A stretch of DNA of 50,042 nucleotides from Lachnospiraceae bacterium (lineage in GTDB: Bacteria; Bacillota; Clostridia; Lachnospirales; Lachnospiraceae): NCBI GenBank assembly GCA_015057865.1, contig SVDH01000016.1:1-50042 (forward strand), written 5' to 3'. The notes under the pieces were generated by a model. It searched no databases and was not told the DNA's origin. It saw only the letters and a program-made list of their open reading frames with translations. Made by a program: the position numbers and the translations under genes. Position 1 is the first letter of the stretch; each line of letters opens with the position of its first letter. Shown piece after piece: positions 39,702 to 48,230 of this stretch.

Positions 39702-41447
39702 TCATCTGATCACATATGTAGTATGTAATAATTCATGTGCCTTTTTGCTTCCCGGTTTCTCCAGGAACTCATCGTACAGTTTCTTAACAGATGCATTTTC
39801 ATGCGACTTGCGGACTGTTGCATTGGCATCATTTCTGTATAATGCCGCGGCACGTTCTGCCGGTACATCCATCATTGCATGGACTGCTGCCGGCTGGTGT
39901 GGCTGTCCGCCGCCGTTCACACAGCCACCCGGGCATGCCATGATCTCAACGAACTGATAATCTGCTTCTCCTGACTTGATCTTCGTCAATAATGCATTGG
40001 CATTTGCAAGGCCGGAGGCTACAGCTACTTTTATTGCCTTTCCGTCGATGTCTATTGCAGCCTCCTTAATTCCATTCATGCCCCGCACTTCTTTATATTC
40101 AAGCGCATCCTGTGCTTTTCCGGAAATCATTTCTGCTGCAGTCCGAAGCGCTGCTTCCATAACGCCGCCGGTTGTCCCGAAAATAACACCTGCCCCAGTT
40201 CCAAATCCAAGCGGATCATCAAACTGTGTTTTCGGATTCATGGCCTCTAACTGAATCTCAAAATCTTTCAGCAGCTTTCCAAGTTCGTTTGTTGTGATCA
40301 CAATGTCAACATCCGGTACACCAGCGCCGTCTTCGTCATCACGTGTGATCTCGAACTTCTTTGCAGTACACGGCATAACACTGACTGTAACGATGTTTTC
40401 TTTTGCAACCCCTTCTTTCTGCGCAATGTATGATTTAATGATTGCCCCTTGCATCTGGTGCGGAGATTTGCAGGACGAAATATTATCGATCATGTCCGGA
40501 TAAAAATGTTCTGCATATTTGATCCAGCCCGGACAGCATGACGTAATCATCGGGAGAACACCATCTTCATTCATCCTTTCGATCAGCTCGTTTGCCTCTT
40601 CCATAATCGTCAGATCCGCACCGAATTTTGTGTCAAACACCTTGTCAAATCCGGCATCTCTTAAAGCTTCTGCAATTCTGCCTTCTACATCTACTCCTAT
40701 CGGAAATTCATATGTTTCTCCCAATGCGGCACGTACTGCAGGTGCCACCTGAACGACAACATATTTCTCAGGATCTTCCAGTGCTGCTTTTACTTCTTCC
40801 GTCTGATCCTTTTCCGTCAGCGCTCCAACCGGGCAGACCGCTACACACTGACCACAGTTTACGCAGCTTGCAGCTGCCAGACCCTTTGGTGACGACGGCG
40901 TAATCTCTGCTTCCATTCCCTCACCGGTACAGGTAATTGCAGATACTGCCTGCATTTTTGCACAGATATTGATGCATCTCTTACAGCGAATACATTTGTT
41001 GTTGTCACGAACCAATACTTTTGAAGAAAGATCCAGTTCTTCCAGATCCTTCATCGGAAGTTCCGGCTCGTTTGTAAAACCGTATTCATGCAATAATGTC
41101 TGCAGTTCACAGCTCGAAGACCGGAAGCAGTAAATGCATGATTTGTTATGCTTTTTCAATATTTTGGCAAGTGCTTCTTTTCTAGCTGCGATTACCGGTT
41201 CCGACATCGTCCGGATTTCCATGCCTTCCTTCACACGCACTTTTGAGGCATTTACAATTTCTCCGTCAGCTTCTACCACGCATACGCCGCTTTCATCGAT
41301 ATCTACTACGCCTTTCAGGTAATACAATGTCGGGATTCTTACCTGCAGCGGTTCCTGTGCCAGCTTTTGTGTTTCAAAGGAAGCTGCAAGTATGGTTGAA
41401 CCTTTTGTTACACAATAATCTCTGTCATTTATTTTTATTGCTGTCAT
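39702..41447 (-). CDS. [FeFe]-hydrogenase homologue with degenerate N-terminal [2Fe-2S] domain
   Basis: This 581-residue protein carries all H-cluster motifs: TSCCPGW (302-308), MPCTAKKFE (358-366, C360) and EIMACPGGCVNGGGQP (501-516, C505/C509). The accessory clusters are also kept: H100-C104-C107-C113, C152/155/158/162 and C195/198/201/205. The N-terminal ferredoxin-like fold is present (about 1-85), but compared with Clostridium pasteurianum CpI three of the four cysteines are replaced (C34 to Tyr42, C46 to Ser53, C62 to Ser68); only Cys56 remains. One residue beside the conserved Lys is also Cys326. It is the last gene of an operon with a ferredoxin and an AprA-like flavoprotein, starting 4 bases after the latter. 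Whether it makes or uses H2 or acts only as an electron carrier is open. Confidence 0.88.
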   Translation of the reverse strand: MTAIKINDRDYCVTKGSTILAASFETQKLAQEPLQVRIPTLYYLKGVVDIDESGVCVVEADGEIVNASKVRVKEGMEIRTMSEPVIAARKEALAKILKKHNKSCIYCFRSSSCELQTLLHEYGFTNEPELPMKDLEELDLSSKVLVRDNNKCIRCKRCINICAKMQAVSAITCTGEGMEAEITPSSPKGLAAASCVNCGQCVAVCPVGALTEKDQTEEVKAALEDPEKYVVVQVAPAVRAALGETYEFPIGVDVEGRIAEALRDAGFDKVFDTKFGADLTIMEEANELIERMNEDGVLPMITSCCPGWIKYAEHFYPDMIDNISSCKSPHQMQGAIIKSYIAQKEGVAKENIVTVSVMPCTAKKFEITRDDEDGAGVPDVDIVITTNELGKLLKDFEIQLEAMNPKTQFDDPLGFGTGAGVIFGTTGGVMEAALRTAAEMISGKAQDALEYKEVRGMNGIKEAAIDIDGKAIKVAVASGLANANALLTKIKSGEADYQFVEIMACPGGCVNGGGQPHQPAAVHAMMDVPAERAAALYRNDANATVRKSHENASVKKLYDEFLEKPGSKKAHELLHTTYVIR

Positions 41448-41451
41448 ATCC

Positions 41452-43278
41452 TTACTTCGCCTCCTGCTTCTGCATTGCTTCTGCCATTCTCTTCTGTGCC
41501 TCTAAATAAACCGGGGCCAATGGGTTATCCGGCACATAGAATTCCTCTTTCTGCCCCTCCGGGATCTTGTAACCCTGTGGCCGGATCGGGTACTTCCATA
41601 ACGGAATATCTTCTTTGAAGAGTTCCATTTCGCCGTTTTCTCCCTGACGCAGATGGATCCAGTACAGGCAGTTCTCGTTATCCATTTGCGGATACTCCAT
41701 ACGATAATGCGGATACATCTGTCCTCTGGATTCTTTTCTCTCTCTTGCAGCGCGGAATACCATCTCCAGGCAAAGCACATTGTCAGCCGCTTCCAGACAC
41801 TTTGCGAGTGAATGCGGGTCATTTGCCGTGAGCTCCGGAATGATCTTCTTCATTTCCTCTACTTCATCCAGAACGCTCTGAATACTTTCATCTGTCTTTG
41901 TAATCAGCTTATCGGTCTGGAAAATATAACGTTCGATTCGGTCAAAGATCTCCTTCGGTTTATGTGTTGTATTCCGATTCAGCGGTGCATAGATTTTCTC
42001 TTTCATCTTTGCAACCTGTGTAAGATCAAGTTCTTCAAAATCGTGTGTTTCTGTAAATGCAACCACACTCGGTGCTGCCATCAATGACGTAGTGGTCGCA
42101 TTTCCAAGGCCGTCTCCGCGGGTCCATCCGAAATAGCATGCGCCCTGTCCGGTTACTTTGCCAACTGCCCACAGGCCTTCCACATTTGTTTTATAATCCA
42201 TATCTACATGGATCGGCTCTACCTGCAGCACCATCTTAATGGTCATCTCCGGGGTCAGACCTACATCGCCAAATGAGCGGATCGTCTTTTTGAAAACATG
42301 CTCTTCCCACTGCATCTTGTCATCAAGCATTCGCATCAGCATGGTATGTCCCTGACCGCCAAAAATCGCACGGACTTCATCCGGATGTTCCAGATCGCAC
42401 CACAGCGGACCATTGCCCTGTTTAACCTCTTCGAGCATTCCCATAACCAGCTCAGTAGATACTTCATAAAGGGTTTGATCTCCACAATATTTCTTTGTAA
42501 CATTTTCACCTTTCTGGTTATATACCAGGTTGAAAGCGCCATAAATCGGTGTGTTTGTCTTTTTGAATACGACATCCGTCTGTGTTGAGAACTCCGGATT
42601 ACTCATGACTGCGCCTGCACGATATGCAGCTCCGACACCGGTTCCGTATCCCATAAATTCCAGTCCGATCTTCTTAAAATGACATCCCTGTGTTGCTAAA
42701 ACGACCGTTTTCGCCTGGAAGATGCGGCATTCTCCCGAATCCATATCAAATCCGATCGATCCGATCACTCTTCCATTTTTCCCTGTCAGAAGTTCAAATA
42801 CATTGACGCGGGACAACAGGCGTACACCGCATTTGAGTGCAAACGCACGCAGGGACCGGTTAATGTTAATCTCCACACCGGCGCAATCCATTCCCGGAAC
42901 CATATCAAAGTATGTTACATTGCCATCTTCATCTACAGATGTTTTTACACCACAATGCTGCATATACTCAACGTTATCACGCTGTACTTCCAAATATTTC
43001 ATCAGGAAGATCTGGTCATTCAAAAACTCTGTATGCGCATGTACCTGATAACACATTGCCATCGGAATTGCTTCCGGCTCTTTCCTCGTTGCACGGATGC
43101 CGTTTCCGGCTTTTGTCGCCTGCCCTGTCCATCCGATCACACCTTTGTCGATTACAAGAACATCCAGATCCGGATTCATCTCTTTCGTTTTAATCGCCAG
43201 TGTCAGACCGGAAATACTTCCGCCTACGATCAGAATGTCTGACTGGTATAACTTCCCATAATCTTTGATCTCACCCAT
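41452..43278 (-). CDS. AprA/FrdA-type FAD flavoprotein
   Basis: This 608-residue flavoprotein begins with SDILIVGGSISGLTLAIKTKEMNPDLDVLVIDKG, the FAD-binding fold, and contains VEGLWAVGKVTGQGACYFGWTRGDGLGNATTTSLMAA (about 377-413), like the FAD end of adenylylsulfate reductase alpha (AprA) and fumarate reductase flavoproteins. The C-terminal 160 residues form the helical domain. The 97-residue two-cluster ferredoxin upstream is the natural partner, as AprB is to AprA. Adenylylsulfate reduction is not implied, since no sat or qmo genes are near. GAAGGAGG precedes the ATG at 43278, which is 3 bases after the ferredoxin stop. Substrate unknown; C=C or related reduction fits the family. Confidence 0.85.
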   Translation of the reverse strand: MGEIKDYGKLYQSDILIVGGSISGLTLAIKTKEMNPDLDVLVIDKGVIGWTGQATKAGNGIRATRKEPEAIPMAMCYQVHAHTEFLNDQIFLMKYLEVQRDNVEYMQHCGVKTSVDEDGNVTYFDMVPGMDCAGVEININRSLRAFALKCGVRLLSRVNVFELLTGKNGRVIGSIGFDMDSGECRIFQAKTVVLATQGCHFKKIGLEFMGYGTGVGAAYRAGAVMSNPEFSTQTDVVFKKTNTPIYGAFNLVYNQKGENVTKKYCGDQTLYEVSTELVMGMLEEVKQGNGPLWCDLEHPDEVRAIFGGQGHTMLMRMLDDKMQWEEHVFKKTIRSFGDVGLTPEMTIKMVLQVEPIHVDMDYKTNVEGLWAVGKVTGQGACYFGWTRGDGLGNATTTSLMAAPSVVAFTETHDFEELDLTQVAKMKEKIYAPLNRNTTHKPKEIFDRIERYIFQTDKLITKTDESIQSVLDEVEEMKKIIPELTANDPHSLAKCLEAADNVLCLEMVFRAARERKESRGQMYPHYRMEYPQMDNENCLYWIHLRQGENGEMELFKEDIPLWKYPIRPQGYKIPEGQKEEFYVPDNPLAPVYLEAQKRMAEAMQKQEAK

Positions 43279-43281
43279 CTC

Positions 43282-43575
43282 TTATCTGCCTCCTTCCAGG
43301 TCTGCCTCTGTAATATGTCCCGCACTGAACTCAAGCGGGTCTACCTGCAATGTCGCGATCGGATAAATGTCGATCACATTATTCAGGCATTCCATTTCAC
43401 ACTGCAGGCACAAAACACATTCATCCGGATATTTCGGAATCGCGCAGTTCTTTTCCTTGTCCCAATGCCATACATTTTCCATGCATCTCCGAATGCAGTG
43501 ACGGCATCCGCAGCACCTGTCCGTATCTACCTGAAATCTTACACTTTGCTGTTGTCCTCTGTTTTCAACAATCAC
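43282..43575 (-). CDS. 2[4Fe-4S] ferredoxin (AprB-like partner)
   Basis: This 97-residue protein has two complete motifs, C21-x2-C24-x2-C27-x3-C31 and C53-x2-C56-x2-C59-x3-C63. The usual Pro after the fourth Cys is missing in both (CMEN and CLNN), a feature of AprB-like and other flavoprotein-dedicated electron transfer subunits. The start is GTG at 43575 with AAAGGAGGG 7 bases upstream. It lies between the hydrolase and flavoprotein genes and probably passes electrons between the flavoprotein and the hydrogenase-like subunit. Confidence 0.88.
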   Translation of the reverse strand: MIVENRGQQQSVRFQVDTDRCCGCRHCIRRCMENVWHWDKEKNCAIPKYPDECVLCLQCEMECLNNVIDIYPIATLQVDPLEFSAGHITEADLEGGR

Positions 43576-43619
43576 GAAAGCTCCCTCCTTTACGACTGTT
43601 CATATATTTACATGGTTCT

Positions 43620-45401
43620 CTATTTATCATTTGGAATGATCGGTAACAGAATATGTGAAGGATGCGTCCCATCACGATAGATGTCATGTCTTACTGTTGC
43701 ATTTCGACAAATATGATAAGGTATGTATTCTGTCTTACCGACACAGTTTGCGCCATCCGGCAGATCCAGGCAGGAGATTTCCACACAGATCCGATGTCCT
43801 GCTTTAAACGTATGACAGACAGACATGACTTCAACGTTATACTCGTTTACTTCCCCCGGAACGACCATTCTCTGTGCTTCTTTCGTCAGTTTGTGCCAGG
43901 GTTTATACGGCACGGATAATTCCTCATCCAGTTCCCTCATCGATGCTTTCAACATACCTTTTGTCAGATATTGTTCCGGCAAATCTGGAATTTCCTGCTC
44001 TCCTTCGCGACCGGTCCGTTCCGATCCGCCCGGGCCAAGGTCTTTCAAAACAACAAACCAGTTTGTATCAACATCATCAATGGATGCCCAGAACGTTGCG
44101 CTGATCGGTCCGGCTATCGTCACATCTTCAGCAAGCGGATCTGTCATGTAACGCAGCTTCTGAATCTGGTTCGTCAATGTCGGCGGCATCTGGACAAACG
44201 TATCCGGGATATTGGCACCGTCAAATGCATCCGGATCAATCGGATCCCATCTGAGCCGTTCCCAGCATTCCAGATATAACGGTGTCCATTCCGTCTCCGG
44301 AACCGGCCAGTTTTCTGCATAACGCCATTTATTCTCTCCTGTCACCCAGTAACGGACAGGCGGTTCTTCCATGATTCCTGTGTCAATTCCCTTCAGCCAG
44401 TAGTCATACCACTTCATCATTTCATTATGAAGCTCCAGCTGATGGAACGGCCGCTCCTGGTGTGCCGGCCCGCCTAATGAGAGCTTTTTCGGAATATCGT
44501 GCAGCTCATGCCACCAGTTCTGAGCTCCCTGCCAGTGGAAATGATAATCGATCGCATATTGTCCCGATCCCGTATAAACAGGAATCTTAATCTGATCAAT
44601 CTTCTCTCTGCACATTGGCTCAAACAATTCCGGCTGATCGTATGGATACAACAATGTCTGGAACGCCATCCCAAATGGATTTTTCTGTCCTTTCAATGTA
44701 AGCCAGTTATAGTAGTTTTTATACATCTGGTAATCCGGATTCTTCATCGCCTGTTCCCATAACGGCTGAATCTCTTCAGGGAGTTCCGGCGGTGCTCCGA
44801 TCGACATATGATCAACGCCCATATGATCGAGATGATAAAACAGAGTATTTAATACGCCTCCCAGATTCATTTCCCTGAAGAATCCGTAACACCACCCCGG
44901 ATCCTGCGGAAAAATCGCTTTCAGATGCGGGGGCTGCGCAGCTGCCGCAAAAAGCTGATGAACGCCGAAATTCGATAACCCTACCATACCGATATTCCCG
45001 TCACACCAGTCCTGCTCTGCCATCCACTCAATCAGATCATAATGATCCCAGCGTGCCGTGATCGCCGTCCCTTCTCCGGACTTTCCGGTTCCGCGTGCCT
45101 GTGCGATCACATGAACATATCCACGTGAAGTAATAAATTTCGTATCCCCGCACTCTATATTTCCAAACCAGAAGTGTGACCAGCTCGGTTGTGCAGGCAT
45201 CGTTGCCGTATAATCCGCATCCAGAAGATCTTTATTGTGCTGTCCAATTGAAAGCAGAGCCGGAAAAGCGCCATCTGCATCTGGCAGATTGATATCAACA
45301 CACAGCTCCACACCATCCCGCATTTTGACATAGACATCTTTCATCCGTCTCATTCCGTGATACAGTACCGGCGCCTTGTAAGGCTTGAATTCTTTTCTCA
45401 T
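43620..45401 (-). CDS. CocE/NonD-family alpha/beta hydrolase (X-Pro dipeptidyl-peptidase-like)
   Basis: This 593-residue hydrolase has the CocE/NonD plan: an alpha/beta domain with nucleophile Ser143 in GLSNFG, probable Asp285 (GQYAIDYHFH) and His314 (GPAHQERP), and a C-terminal jelly-roll (about 390-590, ending in the KAGHRICVEISCLDLP region). Family members hydrolyse esters (cocaine esterase) or amides and acyl groups of small molecules, or Xaa-Pro peptides. No signal peptide. The ATG at 45401 has AGAGGTAAAACAG upstream. It heads the operon with ferredoxin, AprA-like flavoprotein and hydrogenase homologue (44-base gap, no terminator), implying that it prepares the substrate of that redox unit. 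Confidence 0.85.
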   Translation of the reverse strand: MRKEFKPYKAPVLYHGMRRMKDVYVKMRDGVELCVDINLPDADGAFPALLSIGQHNKDLLDADYTATMPAQPSWSHFWFGNIECGDTKFITSRGYVHVIAQARGTGKSGEGTAITARWDHYDLIEWMAEQDWCDGNIGMVGLSNFGVHQLFAAAAQPPHLKAIFPQDPGWCYGFFREMNLGGVLNTLFYHLDHMGVDHMSIGAPPELPEEIQPLWEQAMKNPDYQMYKNYYNWLTLKGQKNPFGMAFQTLLYPYDQPELFEPMCREKIDQIKIPVYTGSGQYAIDYHFHWQGAQNWWHELHDIPKKLSLGGPAHQERPFHQLELHNEMMKWYDYWLKGIDTGIMEEPPVRYWVTGENKWRYAENWPVPETEWTPLYLECWERLRWDPIDPDAFDGANIPDTFVQMPPTLTNQIQKLRYMTDPLAEDVTIAGPISATFWASIDDVDTNWFVVLKDLGPGGSERTGREGEQEIPDLPEQYLTKGMLKASMRELDEELSVPYKPWHKLTKEAQRMVVPGEVNEYNVEVMSVCHTFKAGHRICVEISCLDLPDGANCVGKTEYIPYHICRNATVRHDIYRDGTHPSHILLPIIPNDK

Positions 45402-45592
45402 CTGTTTTACCTCTGTCTGTTCCCATTCTGTTTTTTGTTTGCTAAATAAAGATTAACAAGTTTTGATTATTGGGGGATTGGTATGGATTTACGATTTTTT
45501 TTAATTTATTGGTACCAAACAAACAAGACATCTCTCCGTATTTTTGATATCCTTAGATTGACGAAAAATGATTTTCAAAAGAGGACATCTGT
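45402..45592. promoter_or_regulatory. Divergent control region of the hydrolase operon and PucR gene
   Basis: The 191-base gap is A/T-rich. It holds a perfect 10-base palindrome TTGGTACCAA (45509-45518) and a second, partial copy ATTGGTATGG (45477-45486). The repeat of TTGGTA at about 30-base spacing could be a binding site for the regulator next door. AGAGGAC precedes the PucR start. Strong promoters were not evident; TTGATA at 45544 is a weak -35 option. Confidence 0.4.
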
Positions 45593-47140
45593 ATGTTTAT
45601 CAATATGAAAGAAATAGCATCTTTATTCAGCAGTTTTGATACCTGTCTGTATGGTGGCACATCCGGTCGGTGCCTATGCGGATTTCGTGAAACAGATCTC
45701 TCTGCGACTTCCTGCAGACCGTATATTCTGTACGTAACCGATGATCCTTTTCTGATTACCAGATGCCATCCGGAAAAAGACATCCATTATCTTTTGTGCA
45801 GTAATACCTCATCTGACAAGACAAATATCCCTAAAGACGCATTGATCCATTGTTTACAGGTAAATGAATGTTCGGTAGCAACAGCTGTAAAACTACTGGA
45901 ACCCTTTTTTATTGAGGCATGCGGAAGAGGCCTGTATGCAGAATCTCTACTGAAAATACTGTTTGCAGAAGACGGTATTCAGGCTATGATTGACATTTCC
46001 TATTCCGTATTTCGCAATCCTTTAATGGTTTTCGATGCCGGATATCACCTGATTGCTGCAAATTGGGAGGAAGTATCCGCTTCTCCTGTCGGAAGGCGGA
46101 TCGTTGAAAATGGCGGCTTTTCAGAATCGGAATTTGAACTGGCCAACAACAATGACCATATACATAAGAAGCTGATGCGCAGTGAAACTCCAATCCGCAT
46201 CAAACATCCTGAATTGGCATTTGAACAGATGCTCTGCCCGATCAGCACCGATAAAGATGTCGGACATATTGTCCTCAACGCTCTGGATCGTCCGATTCAG
46301 CCCCACGATGCAGATTATCTGCTTCTTCTGCAAAAAGCAATCGATCAGCAAATGAAGAAAGATGAGTTTATTCAGAATAACAGGGGATTTCATTATGAGT
46401 ACTTTATCAGAGATCTCCTCGACGGAAAAATCGCTATTCCCATGCATCATATGAATCATATGGATTATGTAGGAGAAGAATTTTCCCATACTCTGTATTG
46501 TCTCGTAGTGGAAACAGCCAGAAGCTCCAGTACGCTTAACACGCTCCATATCCGGGCGGAATTTGAGCGTCTTTTCCCGAGCGCGAAGACTTTGCTTTAT
46601 AACGGAGAGATTGTAGTCATTATCAATCAAACAGATCAAAAAGAACTAGCAGATGATGAGATAAAAAAACTCCACCAGATATGTGTTGAGCATGGGATCT
46701 ATGCCGGCCTGAGCAACCGATTTGAAGAAATCACATGTCTGTCAGAATACTACAAGCAGGCTCTGCGCGCCATAGAGCTTGGTGTATACCAGGCAAACCA
46801 GCCTGCCTTATTTCTGTATAAAGATTACTACATGCAGCATCTGACGAATCTGTTTACACAAAAGGAGTCTCCGGATACGTTTTGTCATCCTAAAATGAAA
46901 ATGCTCTTTGCCTATGACAAAGAGCACGATACAGATCTTGCCAGATCTCTTTATATGTATCTTGTAAATGAACGTAATTATTCTGCCACAGCTGATGCTT
47001 TATTCATCCACAGAAATACTCTAATCTATAGGATCAAGCGCATTAATCAGATGATTTCTGTTGATTATAATAATTATCACGAAAGACAGTATCTGATCTT
47101 ATCATATAAGCTCAACTGTGCGCAGATGGATTTTCGTTAA
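45593..47140 (+). CDS. PucR/CdaR-type transcriptional regulator
   Basis: This 515-residue protein ends in a PucR helix-turn-helix (about 460-510): YSATADALFIHRNTLIYRIKRINQM. A GGDEF-like CdaR region precedes it (about 290-420), and an N-terminal sensory part (about 1-270) is unrecognised. PucR/CdaR proteins activate small-molecule catabolism genes (purines, sugar diacids, proline). It is divergent from the hydrolase-ferredoxin-flavoprotein-hydrogenase operon, so it is the likely activator. The substrate-sensing part is its own and cannot be matched to a known ligand. AGAGGACATCTGT lies before the ATG. Confidence 0.85.
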   Translation: MFINMKEIASLFSSFDTCLYGGTSGRCLCGFRETDLSATSCRPYILYVTDDPFLITRCHPEKDIHYLLCSNTSSDKTNIPKDALIHCLQVNECSVATAVKLLEPFFIEACGRGLYAESLLKILFAEDGIQAMIDISYSVFRNPLMVFDAGYHLIAANWEEVSASPVGRRIVENGGFSESEFELANNNDHIHKKLMRSETPIRIKHPELAFEQMLCPISTDKDVGHIVLNALDRPIQPHDADYLLLLQKAIDQQMKKDEFIQNNRGFHYEYFIRDLLDGKIAIPMHHMNHMDYVGEEFSHTLYCLVVETARSSSTLNTLHIRAEFERLFPSAKTLLYNGEIVVIINQTDQKELADDEIKKLHQICVEHGIYAGLSNRFEEITCLSEYYKQALRAIELGVYQANQPALFLYKDYYMQHLTNLFTQKESPDTFCHPKMKMLFAYDKEHDTDLARSLYMYLVNERNYSATADALFIHRNTLIYRIKRINQMISVDYNNYHERQYLILSYKLNCAQMDFR

Positions 47141-47182
47141 TACTGACGATTAATGATCAGTGTAACCTATTATTTCCTATTG

Positions 47183-48130
47183 TTATTTCAGATAGTTTCT
47201 GCAGGCTTTCAGCTGTGTAATCAGGCGTCGGTTAAAGTCTTCTGTCGCTTTTTCCTTTACTTCTTCCGGATAGTCATAGAACCCTTTTCCGGTCTTGATT
47301 CCGTAATGCTCGGCTTCGACGAGCTTTCTCATCGTATCGCTGGGCGTTTTATTATCTGCAAGATCCGGGAAGAAATTGCCTTCAGCAGCATACCAGATAT
47401 CGAGTCCGCCCATATCTGCACATTCGAGCATTCCCGTAGTCGCATTTCGAAAACACGGACCAAACATCAGTGCACGGTCCACATCCTCCGCTTCCGCGAT
47501 CCCCTGGTCGATCAGGTAGAATGCTTCTCTTGCCTGCGCATGCAGCAATCTGTTTGCCACCATCCCCGTGACATCCTTTAAGACCTTGACCGGTGCTTTC
47601 TCGCATCTGACAAAAAGATCTCTGACTTCATTAAAGTCTTCTTCCGACATATTTCCAAAAAAAGAGAGTTCAATGATCGGGATCAGATGCGCCGGATTAT
47701 AGCAGTGCGCGATCAGGATCTTTGCCTTGCGTTCTTCTGAGATCTTTGCAGCCATATCCCAAAGCTTCAGACTGGAAGTATTGCTTGCCAGGATCGTGTC
47801 CGGCCGGCATATTTGATCAAGCTGTTCCAAAAGATCCTGTTTCAGCTCCAATATTTCCGGCAATGCTTCGATTACAAAATCCACATCCGCTACGGCTGGC
47901 TCCAAATCTTTATAAAGCGTAATGTTTGCCAGTGTTTCCTGAATCTTTTCTTCCGGGAAATATCCCTCTTCCACCATAATCTCCAGTTCGCCTTTGATCC
48001 GGTCCTTTACCGTTTCACGGACCTGTTCAAAAGACTCATACAGATTCACAGGAATTCCATGACTTGCGATATTGTTTGCGATCGAATGTCCCATTGTACC
48101 CGCGCCAAGGACTGCCACTGATTTGATCAT
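47183..48130 (-). CDS. 3-hydroxyacid dehydrogenase, lambda-crystallin/carnitine dehydrogenase type
   Basis: This 315-residue NAD-dependent enzyme has GAGTMG (9-14) and a catalytic His142 with Glu154. The active-site stretch reads AHCYNPAHLIPIIEL, close to the HPFNPPHLIPLVEV of lambda-crystallin, L-gulonate and carnitine dehydrogenases, not the HFFNPVPVMKLVE of 3-hydroxybutyryl-CoA dehydrogenase. A free 3-hydroxy acid, rather than a CoA thioester, is therefore likely. The length (315) is longer than clostridial Hbd (about 282). GCGAGG lies before the ATG. It is convergent with PucR and precedes tuf, separated by a terminator. Its link to the redox island is by position only. Confidence 0.8.
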   Translation of the reverse strand: MIKSVAVLGAGTMGHSIANNIASHGIPVNLYESFEQVRETVKDRIKGELEIMVEEGYFPEEKIQETLANITLYKDLEPAVADVDFVIEALPEILELKQDLLEQLDQICRPDTILASNTSSLKLWDMAAKISEERKAKILIAHCYNPAHLIPIIELSFFGNMSEEDFNEVRDLFVRCEKAPVKVLKDVTGMVANRLLHAQAREAFYLIDQGIAEAEDVDRALMFGPCFRNATTGMLECADMGGLDIWYAAEGNFFPDLADNKTPSDTMRKLVEAEHYGIKTGKGFYDYPEEVKEKATEDFNRRLITQLKACRNYLK

Positions 48131-48164
48131 TTTATGCCTCGCTTTCTATGTTATGAACGATAGA

Positions 48165-48200
48165 GAAAACTCCCGGGAAACCTTAGTTTCCCGGGAGTAA
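48165..48200 (-). terminator. Terminator of tuf
   Basis: Thirteen-base arms ACTCCCGGGAAAC (48169-48181) and GTTTCCCGGGAGT (48186-48198) with a 4-base loop, followed on the minus strand by TTTTC. A strong intrinsic terminator for the translation-factor operon. Confidence 0.88.
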
Positions 48201-48230
48201 AGATCAATAAATAATATGTATTACTACAAA

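Noticed and set aside
39702-41447. Hydrogenase homologue as NuoG or a hydrogenase sensor without H-cluster
   Set aside because: All four H-cluster cysteines and the TSCCPGW, MPC and MACxxGC motifs are present.
41452-43575. AprAB-like pair as dissimilatory sulfate reduction
   Set aside because: No sat, qmoABC or dsr genes are in the window, and the neighbours are a hydrolase and a hydrogenase homologue.
45540-45592. Consensus promoter for the PucR gene
   Set aside because: Only a weak TTGATA and no matching -10 at 16-18 bases were found, so no firm call was made.
47141-47182. Terminator between PucR and the dehydrogenase gene
   Set aside because: Only an imperfect TACTGA...TCAGTG stem without a T run is present.
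47183-48130. Gene as 3-hydroxybutyryl-CoA dehydrogenase of butyrate synthesis
   Set aside because: The active-site segment fits lambda-crystallin/carnitine dehydrogenases, it is 30 residues longer, and no thiolase, crotonase or bcd-etf genes lie beside it.
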